Source: JAWLBW01 sp041687475 (GTDB taxonomy: Bacteria; J088; JAWLBW01). From it: 8,498 bases of DNA. The stretch is taken from NCBI GenBank assembly GCA_041687475.1, contig JAWLBW010000205.1, positions 1-8,498 on the forward strand. Direction: 5' to 3'. Numbering within the stretch: the first letter of the stretch is position 1; every line of letters starts with the position of its first letter. Positions 1-5,427 of the stretch are shown in pieces. The notes below the pieces were generated by a model, which worked only from the letters and a program-made list of their open reading frames with translations, searched no databases and had not been told where the DNA came from. Made by a program: the position numbers and the translations under genes.

Positions 1-68
1 TTTTGAGCGGCGATGAAATGGCCGCCAACCTGACCGTCGACGACATTCGCAAGATCTTCTCGAATTAA
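1..68 (+). CDS. C-terminal end of an unidentified protein (partial)
   Basis: The window opens inside a plus-strand reading frame (first whole codon at base 3) that runs 21 codons to a TAA at 66-68. The tail contains LTVDDIRKIFSN, a soluble, charged, probably helical end. That is too little to assign a family. The other two plus frames hit stops within the first 16 bases, so this is the only open plus frame. It converges with the minus-strand gene ending at base 93, leaving only 24 bp between the two stop codons and no visible terminator hairpin. The coding call rests on frame openness and composition alone. Confidence 0.55.
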   Translation, partial: LSGDEMAANLTVDDIRKIFSN

Positions 69-92
69 GTTCGAGATCGGCCCAAACCCGAC

Positions 93-548
93 CTAACGTG
101 TCTCTACCGATTGGGCGGTCATTTCTTTGTGCCGTGCGCCTTCGACGAGGGATGCCAGATCGAGTCCTTCAAAGCGAAGAATATTTCGCGAGGCAACGCC
201 CTCGATGCAGGCGCTTACCGCGGGCGAAAGCGTTGACTGCAGGTGCGAGAGAAACGGCGGGGTTCCAACCAGCCTCAGCGATGAAAAACGACCGAGCCCG
301 CGTTCCCTTTCCAGAAAGCGGGCGATGTGACGTGCGAACTCGGTGTAGCCCTGACGCCAGGCAGATGCAGATGCTTCACCCGGTCGGGCATGAGACGCAC
401 CGCCCCCGGCGAACGGCTGAGAACGAATGCGGCCCCTTTCACCCGTAAAGTTGGCGAACTCGACCACTTCCTTCCAGGCGCCCGAAGTCGTCGCTTCGTA
501 CACCCTGGCCTTTGTCGAATCGGCCACCACCACCCACGTCGCTTCCAT
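93..548 (-). CDS. Host-attachment-family (baeRF-like) small protein
   Basis: A 151-aa protein resembling the family annotated 'host attachment protein' (protein required for attachment to host cells), which has been related to bacterial homologues of archaeo-eukaryotic release factors (baeRF). The diagnostic start is TWVVVADSTKARVYE (residues 4-18). A variable acidic/basic loop follows (about 25-65), then a helix FARHIARFLERER (71-83), and the strand-plus-turn LRLVGTPPFLSHLQSTLSP (91-109), where the family usually has LxLVAPPxFLGxLR. The length fits the usual 140-150 aa. I chose the ATG at 546-548 because the family motif begins a few residues later and GAGG (556-559, minus strand) lies 7 nt upstream. 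The frame stays open to 695, but those extra 49 residues match nothing in the family. No partner gene is visible. Despite the name, the molecular function is unknown, and ribosome- or RNA-related roles are only inferred from fold comparison. The gene lies 177 bp downstream of the acyl-CoA dehydrogenase on the same strand, so co-transcription is uncertain. Confidence 0.85.
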   Translation of the reverse strand: MEATWVVVADSTKARVYEATTSGAWKEVVEFANFTGERGRIRSQPFAGGGASHARPGEASASAWRQGYTEFARHIARFLERERGLGRFSSLRLVGTPPFLSHLQSTLSPAVSACIEGVASRNILRFEGLDLASLVEGARHKEMTAQSVETR

Positions 549-725
549 GGTTGCACCTCGCAGAGTCATAACTCCTTTCTGCCCGGTGCTTATACGAAAA
601 GAATGCCAACGCCTGGTCTTCAGAGGGAAAAGATTGCGTACCTCACTGTCCTCGCCAACACGCACCGTCCCGTTCCGGAACAACAGGGCGTGCATTCGAC
701 ACGGTCTGTGACAACGATCACGTAA
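549..725 (-). promoter_or_regulatory. Intergenic leader of the host-attachment-type gene
   Basis: These 177 bp lie between two minus-strand genes. On the minus strand a -10-like TATAAG occurs at about 590-595, some 40 bp before the ATG, but no good -35 lies 16-18 bp upstream of it. A perfect 10-bp palindrome, GTTCCGGAAC (672-681), sits about 125 bp before the ATG and could be an operator or chance. No rho-independent terminator for the upstream dehydrogenase is visible; the only hairpin just after its stop has a 4-bp stem and no T run. Promoter assignment is tentative. Confidence 0.25.
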
Positions 726-2528
726 TCAGAACCAATCATCCTGCATGGAATCATAGGAATCGTCTTCCGAACGCACCAGCGCCGCCAGTTGCGCGATACG
801 GGGAACCTCGGTGGCGAACCAGTACTGGGCCGCTTTCAGCTTGCCTGCGTAGAAGGCGTCGTCGCCCTTCCCCGCGGCGCGTGCCTCGGCGGAGACGGCG
901 GCCTGCAGCAGCCATTGCCAGCCGACAACGAAGATGGAGAACAGCTGCAGGTAGTGAACGGAATGGCGCATCATGCGTTCGGGTTCGCCCTGCATGCCGA
1001 TGCCCGCAAGGGTCATGGTCAGCGAGGCGATTCCGTCGAAGGCGGCCTCGAGTTGCTTCGACCAGGCTTCGTCGACTCCCGCAGACCGGGCGCGGTCGCA
1101 GGCGGCCTGCACTTCTTCCTTGAGCGCCTGCATGGCGGCGCCCTGCGCTGCTACGACCTTGCGGCCGAGCAGGTCCATGCTCTGAATGCCGGTGGTGCCT
1201 TCGTGAATGCTGTTGAGCTTCTGATCGCGCATCCACGCTTCGGGCAGGTACTCGCTGGTGTAGCCGTAACCGCCGTGAATCTGCACAGCCAGGGTGTTCG
1301 ACTCGAAACCCCATTCCGCCGGAAAGCTCTTGGCCACGGGGGTCAACAGATCGACCAGCAGGAAGGCCCGTTTCCGCCCGGCCTCATCCTCTTCATGCGC
1401 GGCGAGATCGGCGTACATCGAGGTCGTCGCCAGCAACGAGAACGCCCCTTCCACAATCGCCTTCTGTCGCAGCAGCATGCGGCGCACATCGGCATGTTCG
1501 ATGATGGGCACCTGCGCGGTCGTCGGGTCCTTGGCGCGCAGCGGCCTGCCCTGGGGACGCGTGCGGGCGTAGTTGAGCGATTCCTGATAGGCCACCGCGG
1601 CGGTCGAAGCGCCGTTGAAGCCCACCATGATGCGGGCCTCGTTCATCATCTGGAACATGTAGGAGATGCCCTTGTGCGGCTCGCCCACGAGCCATCCCCG
1701 GCAATCACCCGACTCGCCGTAGTTCAGCACGAGCGACGGTAGACCGCGCCAGCCGATCTTATGCACCGCACCGGCCGTGTTTACGTCGTTGAAGACGAGT
1801 GCATCGCCTTCGGGACGCATGCGGGGAACGGCGAACAGCGACACGCCCTTGATGCCCGCAGGCGCGCCTTCGATGCGGGCCAGCGTCATGTGCACGACAT
1901 TGTCGGCCATGTCGTGGTCGCCGCCTGAAATGAAAATCTTCGCGCCTTCGATAAGGTAGTGACCGTCGGCCGTGGGCGTGGCTTTGGTGCGCACGTCGGC
2001 CAGGCTGCTGCCCGCGCCGGGTTCGGTCAGGGCCATGGTGCCCGTGTACTCGCCCGAATACATGCGGGCCATGAATTCCTGCTTCACCCAATCATCGCCA
2101 AAAGCTTCGATGAGGTGGGCGGCGCCGGTGGTGAGCCACAGGTAACCGCTGGCGCTCAGGTTGGCCGCCATGAGGTAGGCATTGGCCAGGGCGCTCACGG
2201 TCATGGGCATCTGCTGGCCGCCCACATCGACCGGGCGGGTGGCCGAGAGCACGCCCAGGTCGACCATGCGCGGCACGACCTTGTGCAGCACCGGATGGGC
2301 CTTGATACGACCATCGACAAACTTCGCGGGCTCTTCATCGACAGGACGGTAGGTGGGGAACAGCACGTCGCGGGCGAAGCGGCGCACGCTGTCGAGAAAG
2401 AGCGTGAAGGTCTCGCGCGAGTGGTCGGCGAAGTACGGCAGCGCGCACAGGCGCTCGACACCCAGGACTTCGTAGAGAAGGAAATCGACGTCGCGGTCGC
2501 TGATGAGCGGGTTGGTGGTATCGGCCAT
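726..2528 (-). CDS. Acyl-CoA dehydrogenase, large FadE/DmdC-type
   Basis: A 600-aa flavoprotein that would oxidise an acyl-CoA thioester to the trans-2-enoyl-CoA, passing electrons to FAD and then to electron-transfer flavoprotein in the cytoplasm. Domain order matches the large (about 590-610 aa) family containing DmdC and mycobacterial FadE5. A short N-terminal extension carries PLISDRDVDFLLYEVLG (7-23). The alpha-helical N domain follows (about 40-160), then the FAD/acyl-contacting beta domain with MALTEPGAGSSLADV (165-179). The C-terminal helical domain has QIHGGYGYTSEYLPEAW (416-432), and E443 in IHEGTTGIQ (441-449) is in the position of the catalytic base. An extra C-terminal domain (about 470-600) is typical of this subfamily. 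All key segments are intact. The start is supported by GGAG (2538-2541, minus strand) 9 nt upstream. Substrate specificity cannot be read from sequence. No DMSP-pathway genes (dmdB, dmdD) are nearby, so methylmercaptopropionyl-CoA is not supported over a fatty acyl-CoA. The high GC of the gene (44 of 60 bases at 1081-1140) produces long false antisense frames. Confidence 0.95.
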   Translation of the reverse strand: MADTTNPLISDRDVDFLLYEVLGVERLCALPYFADHSRETFTLFLDSVRRFARDVLFPTYRPVDEEPAKFVDGRIKAHPVLHKVVPRMVDLGVLSATRPVDVGGQQMPMTVSALANAYLMAANLSASGYLWLTTGAAHLIEAFGDDWVKQEFMARMYSGEYTGTMALTEPGAGSSLADVRTKATPTADGHYLIEGAKIFISGGDHDMADNVVHMTLARIEGAPAGIKGVSLFAVPRMRPEGDALVFNDVNTAGAVHKIGWRGLPSLVLNYGESGDCRGWLVGEPHKGISYMFQMMNEARIMVGFNGASTAAVAYQESLNYARTRPQGRPLRAKDPTTAQVPIIEHADVRRMLLRQKAIVEGAFSLLATTSMYADLAAHEEDEAGRKRAFLLVDLLTPVAKSFPAEWGFESNTLAVQIHGGYGYTSEYLPEAWMRDQKLNSIHEGTTGIQSMDLLGRKVVAAQGAAMQALKEEVQAACDRARSAGVDEAWSKQLEAAFDGIASLTMTLAGIGMQGEPERMMRHSVHYLQLFSIFVVGWQWLLQAAVSAEARAAGKGDDAFYAGKLKAAQYWFATEVPRIAQLAALVRSEDDSYDSMQDDWF

Positions 2529-2582
2529 GGTAGTAGACTCCGGTGTATCCTTTCATTGTCGCCGCGTGGAGAGGGGTTTTCA

Positions 2583-2624
2583 AACTCCGAACGCGGAACT
2601 CGGAACTCGGAACTCGGAACGCGG
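2583..2624. repeat. Heptamer array 1, AAC(G/T)CGG, six units
   Basis: Six consecutive 7-bp units: a degenerate AACTCCG (2583-2589), AACGCGG (2590-2596), three AACTCGG (2597-2617), and a closing AACGCGG (2618-2624), followed by AAAAGG. The GC variant lies at the ends and the TC variant inside. It lies about 55 bp upstream of the acyl-CoA dehydrogenase start. Seven is not a multiple of three, so the array reads through all frames. Confidence 0.9.
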
Positions 2625-2641
2625 AAAAGGAAAAGAGAATG

Positions 2642-2667
2642 GGATTACACGGAGGCGGTGAGGCGCA
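2642..2667. repeat. Short period-8 GAGG segment
   Basis: Between heptamer arrays 1 and 2, the motif GAGG recurs at 8-bp spacing (GGAGGCGG, then TGAGGCGC, then AGAGGTTT). It resembles the 'ACGGAGGC...CAGAGG' type low-complexity segments found between genes in many environmental bacterial genomes. Only three units are recognisable, so it may be a decayed array. Confidence 0.5.
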
Positions 2668-2707
2668 GAGGTTTTCGGCGGAGACTTTCTTTACGCGGAA
2701 CCACACA

Positions 2708-2735
2708 AACGCGGAGCGCGGAACTCGGAACGCGG
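2708..2735. repeat. Heptamer array 2, four units (28 bp)
   Basis: Four 7-bp units: AACGCGG, AGCGCGG, AACTCGG, AACGCGG. It is preceded by ACA and followed by AAAGGGAACTTACA (2736-2749), which leads directly into array 3. The first and last units are both the AACGCGG variant. Confidence 0.9.
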
Positions 2736-2749
2736 AAAGGGAACTTACA

Positions 2750-2777
2750 AACGCGGAACTCGGAGCGCGGAACGCGG
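2750..2777. repeat. Heptamer array 3, four units (28 bp)
   Basis: Four 7-bp units: AACGCGG, AACTCGG, AGCGCGG, AACGCGG. It is followed by AAAGGAGAACTATACA (2778-2793), a near copy of the linker after array 2. Arrays 2 to 4 therefore form a higher-order repeat of about 42-44 bp. Confidence 0.9.
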
Positions 2778-2793
2778 AAAGGAGAACTATACA

Positions 2794-2821
2794 AACGCGG
2801 AGCGCGGAGCTGGGAGCGCGG
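2794..2821. repeat. Heptamer array 4, four units (28 bp)
   Basis: Four 7-bp units: AACGCGG, AGCGCGG, AGCTGGG, AGCGCGG. This is the most diverged copy of the family, and the repeated block ends here. Like arrays 2 and 3 it begins with AACGCGG after ACA. Confidence 0.85.
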
Positions 2822-3044
2822 AGACGAAAGCATCGGCGGGTGGATGACCGGCAGGAATGAATGCCTCTTCCCCGTGGTGCTCCATAGTGCGGAGTGGTAT
2901 TATGGCGACGGCATTGCAATATTCGCTCAGCAGGCGCAGATGACTTTCGCGAGCTCTTTGCTGCCTCGTGCCTTGTCTCGGAAAAAGAGTGGCTACGGTC
3001 GGCTGGAAGTTACATTCATGCAGATTGAACCTTGGCCGGTACTT

Positions 3045-3048
3045 GGAG
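3045..3048 (+). promoter_or_regulatory. Ribosome binding site of the first lipoprotein gene
   Basis: GGAG lies 7 nt before the ATG at 3056. It fixes that ATG as the start in preference to the in-frame ATG at 3032, which would put eight residues in front of the signal peptide. Confidence 0.7.
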
Positions 3049-3055
3049 CAATCCA

Positions 3056-3703
3056 ATGGCGAAACAAGCAATCTTGATTCTCTTTCTCCTCTTCCTCGCA
3101 GGCTGTGGCGTTGTGCCGATCAGCGCATGCGTGGCCATTGCAGGAGACCGTCCGCCCGGAGGGCCGGCTTCTATATATCCCTGGATGTCGGCGAGCTATG
3201 CCGTAACCTCCGGCACGGATATCGACATCGTCCATAGCCGCCACGCAGTAGAGTTCTATCCTTATGAAGGAAGTATAACGTTCAAGCACGCCTGGGTTGT
3301 CACTGCAGATGCCGTCACCCAGGCGGCAGAGGTGGTAGCCCAAGGGGGGTGGAGTGTTGAAGCCGTCGGAAGTGACGGAAATACGCTCGCGTCGTTTTCT
3401 ATCCACGCGCCACCGCCGAGTGCCGAACAATTACTTGCGACGAAGGCCAAATGGTTCTGGTTTATCACGTGGCTGCGCGGGTCCTACCAAGGAAAAGTCG
3501 GGGAACGTATTTCATTCGAGCGGTCGGGAAGCATTGCGACGACAGAGGGTAGCGTATATGAGCTGACCGGCTACGAAGAACTCTGTACCTCGAATGGGCT
3601 CAACGTATGCGAGTACCCGATCGATGCCGAATTTCGTATGGTAAATGAAAACACGGGTCTGGATTCAGTCCTCTGCCGCACGGTCAATACTCGCTATTTA
3701 TAG
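3056..3703 (+). CDS. Putative outer-membrane lipoprotein, tandem paralogue A
   Basis: A 215-aa protein I do not recognise. It begins with a classic lipoprotein signal: a Lys near the N-terminus, a hydrophobic stretch ILILFLLF, and the lipobox LAGC with lipidated Cys17. Residue +2 is Gly, not Asp, so by the E. coli Lol rule it would go to the outer membrane. The mature part has four further cysteines (25, 177, 185, 207), all conserved in the neighbouring paralogue, so two periplasmic disulfides are plausible. The most conserved core is HSRHAV (60-65), VTQAAEVVAQGGW (87-99), VEAVG, then FERSGSIAT (154-162) and YPIDA (187-191). There are no catalytic motifs I know and no membrane helix beyond the signal. 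The start is set by GGAG 7 nt upstream. The stop is followed after 10 nt by the paralogue, so the two are almost certainly one operon. Base composition is less GC-rich than the neighbours (28 of 60 at 3241-3300), hinting at different ancestry. Function is unknown. Confidence 0.82.
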   Translation: MAKQAILILFLLFLAGCGVVPISACVAIAGDRPPGGPASIYPWMSASYAVTSGTDIDIVHSRHAVEFYPYEGSITFKHAWVVTADAVTQAAEVVAQGGWSVEAVGSDGNTLASFSIHAPPPSAEQLLATKAKWFWFITWLRGSYQGKVGERISFERSGSIATTEGSVYELTGYEELCTSNGLNVCEYPIDAEFRMVNENTGLDSVLCRTVNTRYL

Positions 3704-3713
3704 CAGAAATACG

Positions 3714-4367
3714 ATGCCGAAGAAGATTATCACGATGATGGTTCTTGCCTTGCTGGCAGGCTGCGGTGTCGCGCCGAACAGCGCATGCCTGGCCACCGTC
3801 GGCGAGCGTCCACCAGGCAGAATGAGCCTGGGTGAGTATGAGGGGCCTCCCATGGATAGTGCGGCGACTTCAGCCACGAGTATCGATGTTCTCCATAGCC
3901 GCCACGCAGTGACTTTCTACCCGGCCGAGGGAAGAATCAGGTTCGCGCACGTCTGGGTTGTCGCCGCAGAAGCCGTTACCCAGGCGGCAGAGGTGGTGGC
4001 CCAGGGGGGGTGGGAGGTTGAAGCCGTCGGCGCCGACGGCGCCACTTTGAAAGTCTTTCCTTCGAACGAACCACCACCGACCGCCGAACAGATTCTGGCC
4101 ACCCAGGCCAAGTGGTATTGGTTCGGAACCGAGCTGCAGGCGTCCATCGAAGGAGAGCTGGGCGAGCATCTTTCCTTCGAGCGCTCAGGAAGCATTGCAA
4201 CGAATGCGAGCAGCGTATACCAAGTGACCGCCTACGAGGAAAACTGCACATCTGCCGACCCCGATGAGTGCAGATATCCCATCGATGCCGGTTTCCTTGT
4301 GATGACCGAAAACACAGGCTTGCGTTCGTTGGGTTGCCGGGCGGTCAACCTGAACCACCGGTATTAG
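3714..4367 (+). CDS. Putative outer-membrane lipoprotein, tandem paralogue B
   Basis: A 217-aa paralogue of the preceding protein, roughly half or more identical by eye and collinear over the full length. The signal peptide has Lys3-Lys4, a hydrophobic stretch IITMMVLAL and lipobox LAGC (Cys17, Gly at +2). The other cysteines are at 25, 178, 186 and 208, matching paralogue A within one residue. Shared blocks are HSRHAV, VTQAAEVVAQGGW, PPPxAEQxLATxAKW, FERSGSIAT, SVYxVTxYE and YPIDA. It lies only 10 nt downstream of paralogue A. There is no good Shine-Dalgarno (only AGCAGAAAT upstream), so translation probably depends on coupling to the first gene. The frame is open upstream to 3645, but only the ATG at 3714 gives a signal peptide. 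A sample at 4021-4080 has 36 of 60 G+C, closer to the rest of the window than paralogue A. This looks like a tandem duplication of unknown function. Confidence 0.82.
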   Translation: MPKKIITMMVLALLAGCGVAPNSACLATVGERPPGRMSLGEYEGPPMDSAATSATSIDVLHSRHAVTFYPAEGRIRFAHVWVVAAEAVTQAAEVVAQGGWEVEAVGADGATLKVFPSNEPPPTAEQILATQAKWYWFGTELQASIEGELGEHLSFERSGSIATNASSVYQVTAYEENCTSADPDECRYPIDAGFLVMTENTGLRSLGCRAVNLNHRY

Positions 4368-4667
4368 CACTCGATTCAAGGCAGTGGGCTCATACACGCC
4401 GTGCGGATGGCACGACGGCATCGTACGCCACTACGGCCAATTCGCTCCAAGGGGCAACCTAATTGCCTTACGGCGGGTAGAGCGCCCCTCCGGCGTGTCG
4501 ATTCGATACAGCGCGCCTTCCTTACGCGCACCAATGCATCGATTGAAGACACACATTGTGGTCGGTAACCGACCCGGCCGTGGTGGAAGGCGTTTGGGCA
4601 CGGAACGCGCTATGACATAGGGGTAAGAGCAGATACGTTCTGCCAACCTTTGCCAGTGGAGGCCGTC
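4368..4667. other. Intergenic spacer, no gene seen
   Basis: These 300 bp lie between lipoprotein B and the small ORF. Short frames exist on both strands, but none has a Shine-Dalgarno or recognisable protein features. A perfect dyad GTCGGT-A-ACCGAC (4561-4573) sits about 95 bp before the small ORF and could be an operator. No T-tailed terminator hairpin follows the lipoprotein operon. I find no heptamer array here, unlike the other long intergenic stretches. Confidence 0.5.
4658..4662 (+). promoter_or_regulatory. Strong ribosome binding site of the small His-rich ORF
   Basis: GGAGG ends 5 nt before the ATG at 4668. It is the best Shine-Dalgarno in the window and the main reason to believe the small ORF. 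It also favours this ATG over the in-frame ATG at 4650, which lies upstream of it. Confidence 0.6.
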
Positions 4668-4859
4668 ATGCCGAACAAACACCGCACCGTACTTCCCTCA
4701 CTCAAGAACGCCCTTGATCACCTGCGCGACGAGCAGGTTCACCCCGTGGGCGTAAGCGGCCTCAGCGGTCACGGCGTCTCGGCGACGCCGCCCGAGATTC
4801 CGCACCCCGAAGAAGTGTCGCACACGCATCCGTTCACGGATAGGAAAGGCGAGGAGTAA
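4668..4859 (+). CDS. Small His-rich hypothetical protein
   Basis: A 63-aa ORF I do not recognise. It starts MPNKHRTVLPSLKNALDHLR, where residues 9-20 could form an amphipathic helix. A low-complexity tail follows with histidines in GHG (34-36), PHPEE (45-49) and SHTHP (51-55), and it ends DRKGEE. Seven of 63 residues are His, so metal binding is possible, but no known metal-site pattern is complete. There is no signal peptide or membrane segment. The case for being real is the GGAGG at 5-nt spacing and codons typical of the neighbourhood. The case against is its small size and lack of a recognised family. Its TAA stop overlaps by two bases the first unit of heptamer array 5, so the natural 3' end may have been altered by the repeat. 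Confidence 0.5.
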   Translation: MPNKHRTVLPSLKNALDHLRDEQVHPVGVSGLSGHGVSATPPEIPHPEEVSHTHPFTDRKGEE

Positions 4860-4885
4860 CGCGGAACGCGGAACTCGGAACGCGG
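4858..4885. repeat. Heptamer array 5, AAC(G/T)CGG, four units (28 bp)
   Basis: Four 7-bp units: AACGCGG twice, AACTCGG, AACGCGG, followed by AAGGAACGGG. It is the same family as arrays 1-4, some 2 kb away and in the same orientation. It starts within the TAA stop codon (4857-4859) of the small ORF. Confidence 0.9.
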
Positions 4886-4895
4886 AAGGAACGGG

Positions 4896-4923
4896 AGATC
4901 CCAGATCGCAGATCGCAGATCCC
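4896..4923. repeat. Heptamer array of a second family, AGATC(C/G)C, four units (28 bp)
   Basis: Four 7-bp units: AGATCCC, AGATCGC, AGATCGC, AGATCCC, followed by AAAGACGG. The sequence is unrelated to the AACGCGG family, but the design is the same: 4 x 7 bp, one variant at both ends, another inside, and a purine-rich tail. It lies 10 bp after array 5. Confidence 0.9.
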
Positions 4924-4997
4924 AAAGACGGTTTGCCTGGCTTTCCGCGAACTCCTGCAGACCCGCTTGGTAAGTCGAGCCTCGTACGACAACGATG

Positions 4998-5095
4998 GAA
5001 GGGATTCCTCACCCTGCCCGCGTTCGCACGGTCGGCGGACGGGTTCGGAATGACAGGCCGTGATGGCTGTCGCTCACGTGCGGCACGGTCGCCCC
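4998..5095 (+). repeat. 98-bp direct repeat, copy 1
   Basis: Begins GAAGGGATTCCTCACCC and ends CACGGTCGCCCC. It matches copy 2 (227 bp downstream) at all but about six of 98 positions. The left half (5004-5051) is an imperfect inverted repeat: ATTCC at 5004-5008 pairs with GGAAT at 5047-5051, and ACCC with GGGT. It is of the 'GGATTCCTC...TTCGGAATGACA' type scattered between genes in many environmental bacteria. The right half carries a variant of the 13-bp palindrome (5076-5088). Confidence 0.9.
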
Positions 5096-5224
5096 GAACC
5101 CCATCGGACATTCCGGCCGGACAACGCTGCTGGGGTGAGGGGCCCCTTACTGCCGTGGGCGGTTTTCCTTCCGCTCGCCCCATCCCTTGCAGCCGTGCAG
5201 CACGTCATGCGGGCGGCATCGGCT

Positions 5225-5322
5225 GAAGGGATTCCTCACCCTGCCCGCGTTCGCACGGCTGGCGGACGGGTTCGGAATGACAGGCCGTGATGGCGGTCGT
5301 TCACGTGCAGCACGGTCTCCCC
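5225..5322 (+). repeat. 98-bp direct repeat, copy 2
   Basis: Second copy of the 98-bp element, with differences concentrated in the hairpin loop (GGTCGG versus GGCTGG) and the right half. The inner stem ends are ATTCC (5231-5235) and GGAAT (5274-5278). Its last 18 bp are also the start of the 48-bp repeat, so the elements are nested or overlapping. It encodes no protein and has no terminal inverted repeats of the transposon kind. Confidence 0.9.
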
Positions 5323-5352
5323 TTCACACGCTCTCCCAATCTCCCCATCGAC
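5305..5352 (+). repeat. 48-bp tandem repeat, copy 1
   Basis: Runs from GTGCAGCACGGTC to CTCCCCATCGAC. It matches the segment 56 bp downstream at about 42 of 48 positions. Copies are separated by 8 bp. It shares its first 18 bp with the end of the 98-bp repeat. Confidence 0.8.
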
Positions 5353-5358
5353 GTCCGG

Positions 5359-5371
5359 CCGTGCAGCACGG
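5359..5371. repeat. 13-bp palindrome CCGTGCAGCACGG (downstream of rmuC)
   Basis: A perfect 13-bp dyad that can fold as a 5-bp GC-rich stem with a 3-nt loop. It lies 56 bp beyond the rmuC stop. Exact copies are at 7129-7141 and 7154-7166. One- or two-mismatch variants are at 5076-5088, 5193-5205 and 5303-5315. There is no T run beside it, so it is not a standard intrinsic terminator. Confidence 0.8.
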
Positions 5372-5408
5372 TCGCCCCTTCGCACGCTCACTCGCTCTCC
5401 CCATCGAC
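5361..5408 (+). repeat. 48-bp tandem repeat, copy 2
   Basis: Second copy of the 48-bp unit, about 42 of 48 identical to copy 1, ending 19 bp before the rmuC stop codon. It contains most of the perfect CCGTGCAGCACGG palindrome. Confidence 0.8.
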
Positions 5409-5427
5409 CTGCAGCCAAGCAACCCGG

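Larger units (their letters stand above)
2529..3055. other. Repeat-rich divergent intergenic region
   Basis: These 527 bp separate the minus-strand dehydrogenase from the plus-strand lipoprotein pair, so promoters for both should lie here. From 2583 to 2821 it is filled by four heptamer arrays and one GAGG-period-8 segment, listed separately. From about 2822 to 3055 the sequence is non-repetitive and more AT-rich, and must contain the lipoprotein promoter. A TATTAT (about 2898-2903) is -10-like but lacks a convincing -35. I see no convincing gene. Frames open across the arrays translate to monotonous text such as RNSELGTRNAE or SEFRVCKF, which is a signature of translated repeats rather than protein. 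Confidence 0.6.
4860..5427. other. Repeat-dense intergenic region downstream of rmuC
   Basis: These 568 bp lie between the small plus-strand ORF and the 3' end of minus-strand rmuC (a convergent arrangement). They hold most of heptamer array 5, an AGATCSC array, two copies of a 98-bp repeat, two copies of a 48-bp repeat and four copies or variants of a CCGTGCAGCACGG palindrome. Between the 98-bp copies lies a perfect palindrome AGGGGCCCCT (5138-5147). I see no gene. The minus-strand frame that spans 4698-5183 reads through the repeats (RPVIPNP type text) and is not credible. Confidence 0.65.

Noticed and set aside
549..695. Longer N-terminus for the host-attachment-type protein
   Set aside because: The extra 49 residues have no similarity to the family, whose motif starts within a few residues of the ATG at 548, and a ribosome binding site supports that ATG.
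726..2528. Assignment as DmdC in DMSP demethylation
   Set aside because: The fold family includes DmdC, but no dmdA, dmdB or dmdD is present and substrate-determining residues cannot be read by eye. Only the broad acyl-CoA dehydrogenase call is justified.
2708..2821. CRISPR-like look: 28-bp repeats with 14-16-bp gaps
   Set aside because: The 28-bp blocks are themselves four degenerate heptamers, the gaps are near copies of one another instead of unique spacers, and there are no cas genes.
2335..2919. 194-codon minus-strand frame spanning the heptamer arrays
   Set aside because: Its translation across the arrays is monotonous (FRVPSSA-type text), a known artefact of translated heptamers, and it overlaps the dehydrogenase start.
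789..3077. Long plus-strand frames opposite the acyl-CoA dehydrogenase (789-1742 and 1959-3077)
   Set aside because: Both are antisense to an intact dehydrogenase. The second also runs through the heptamer arrays and into the start of the lipoprotein gene.
4698..5183. 161-codon minus-strand frame
   Set aside because: It is antisense to the small ORF and is built largely from the 98-bp repeat and the AGATCSC and AACKCGG arrays. It has no Shine-Dalgarno or family features.
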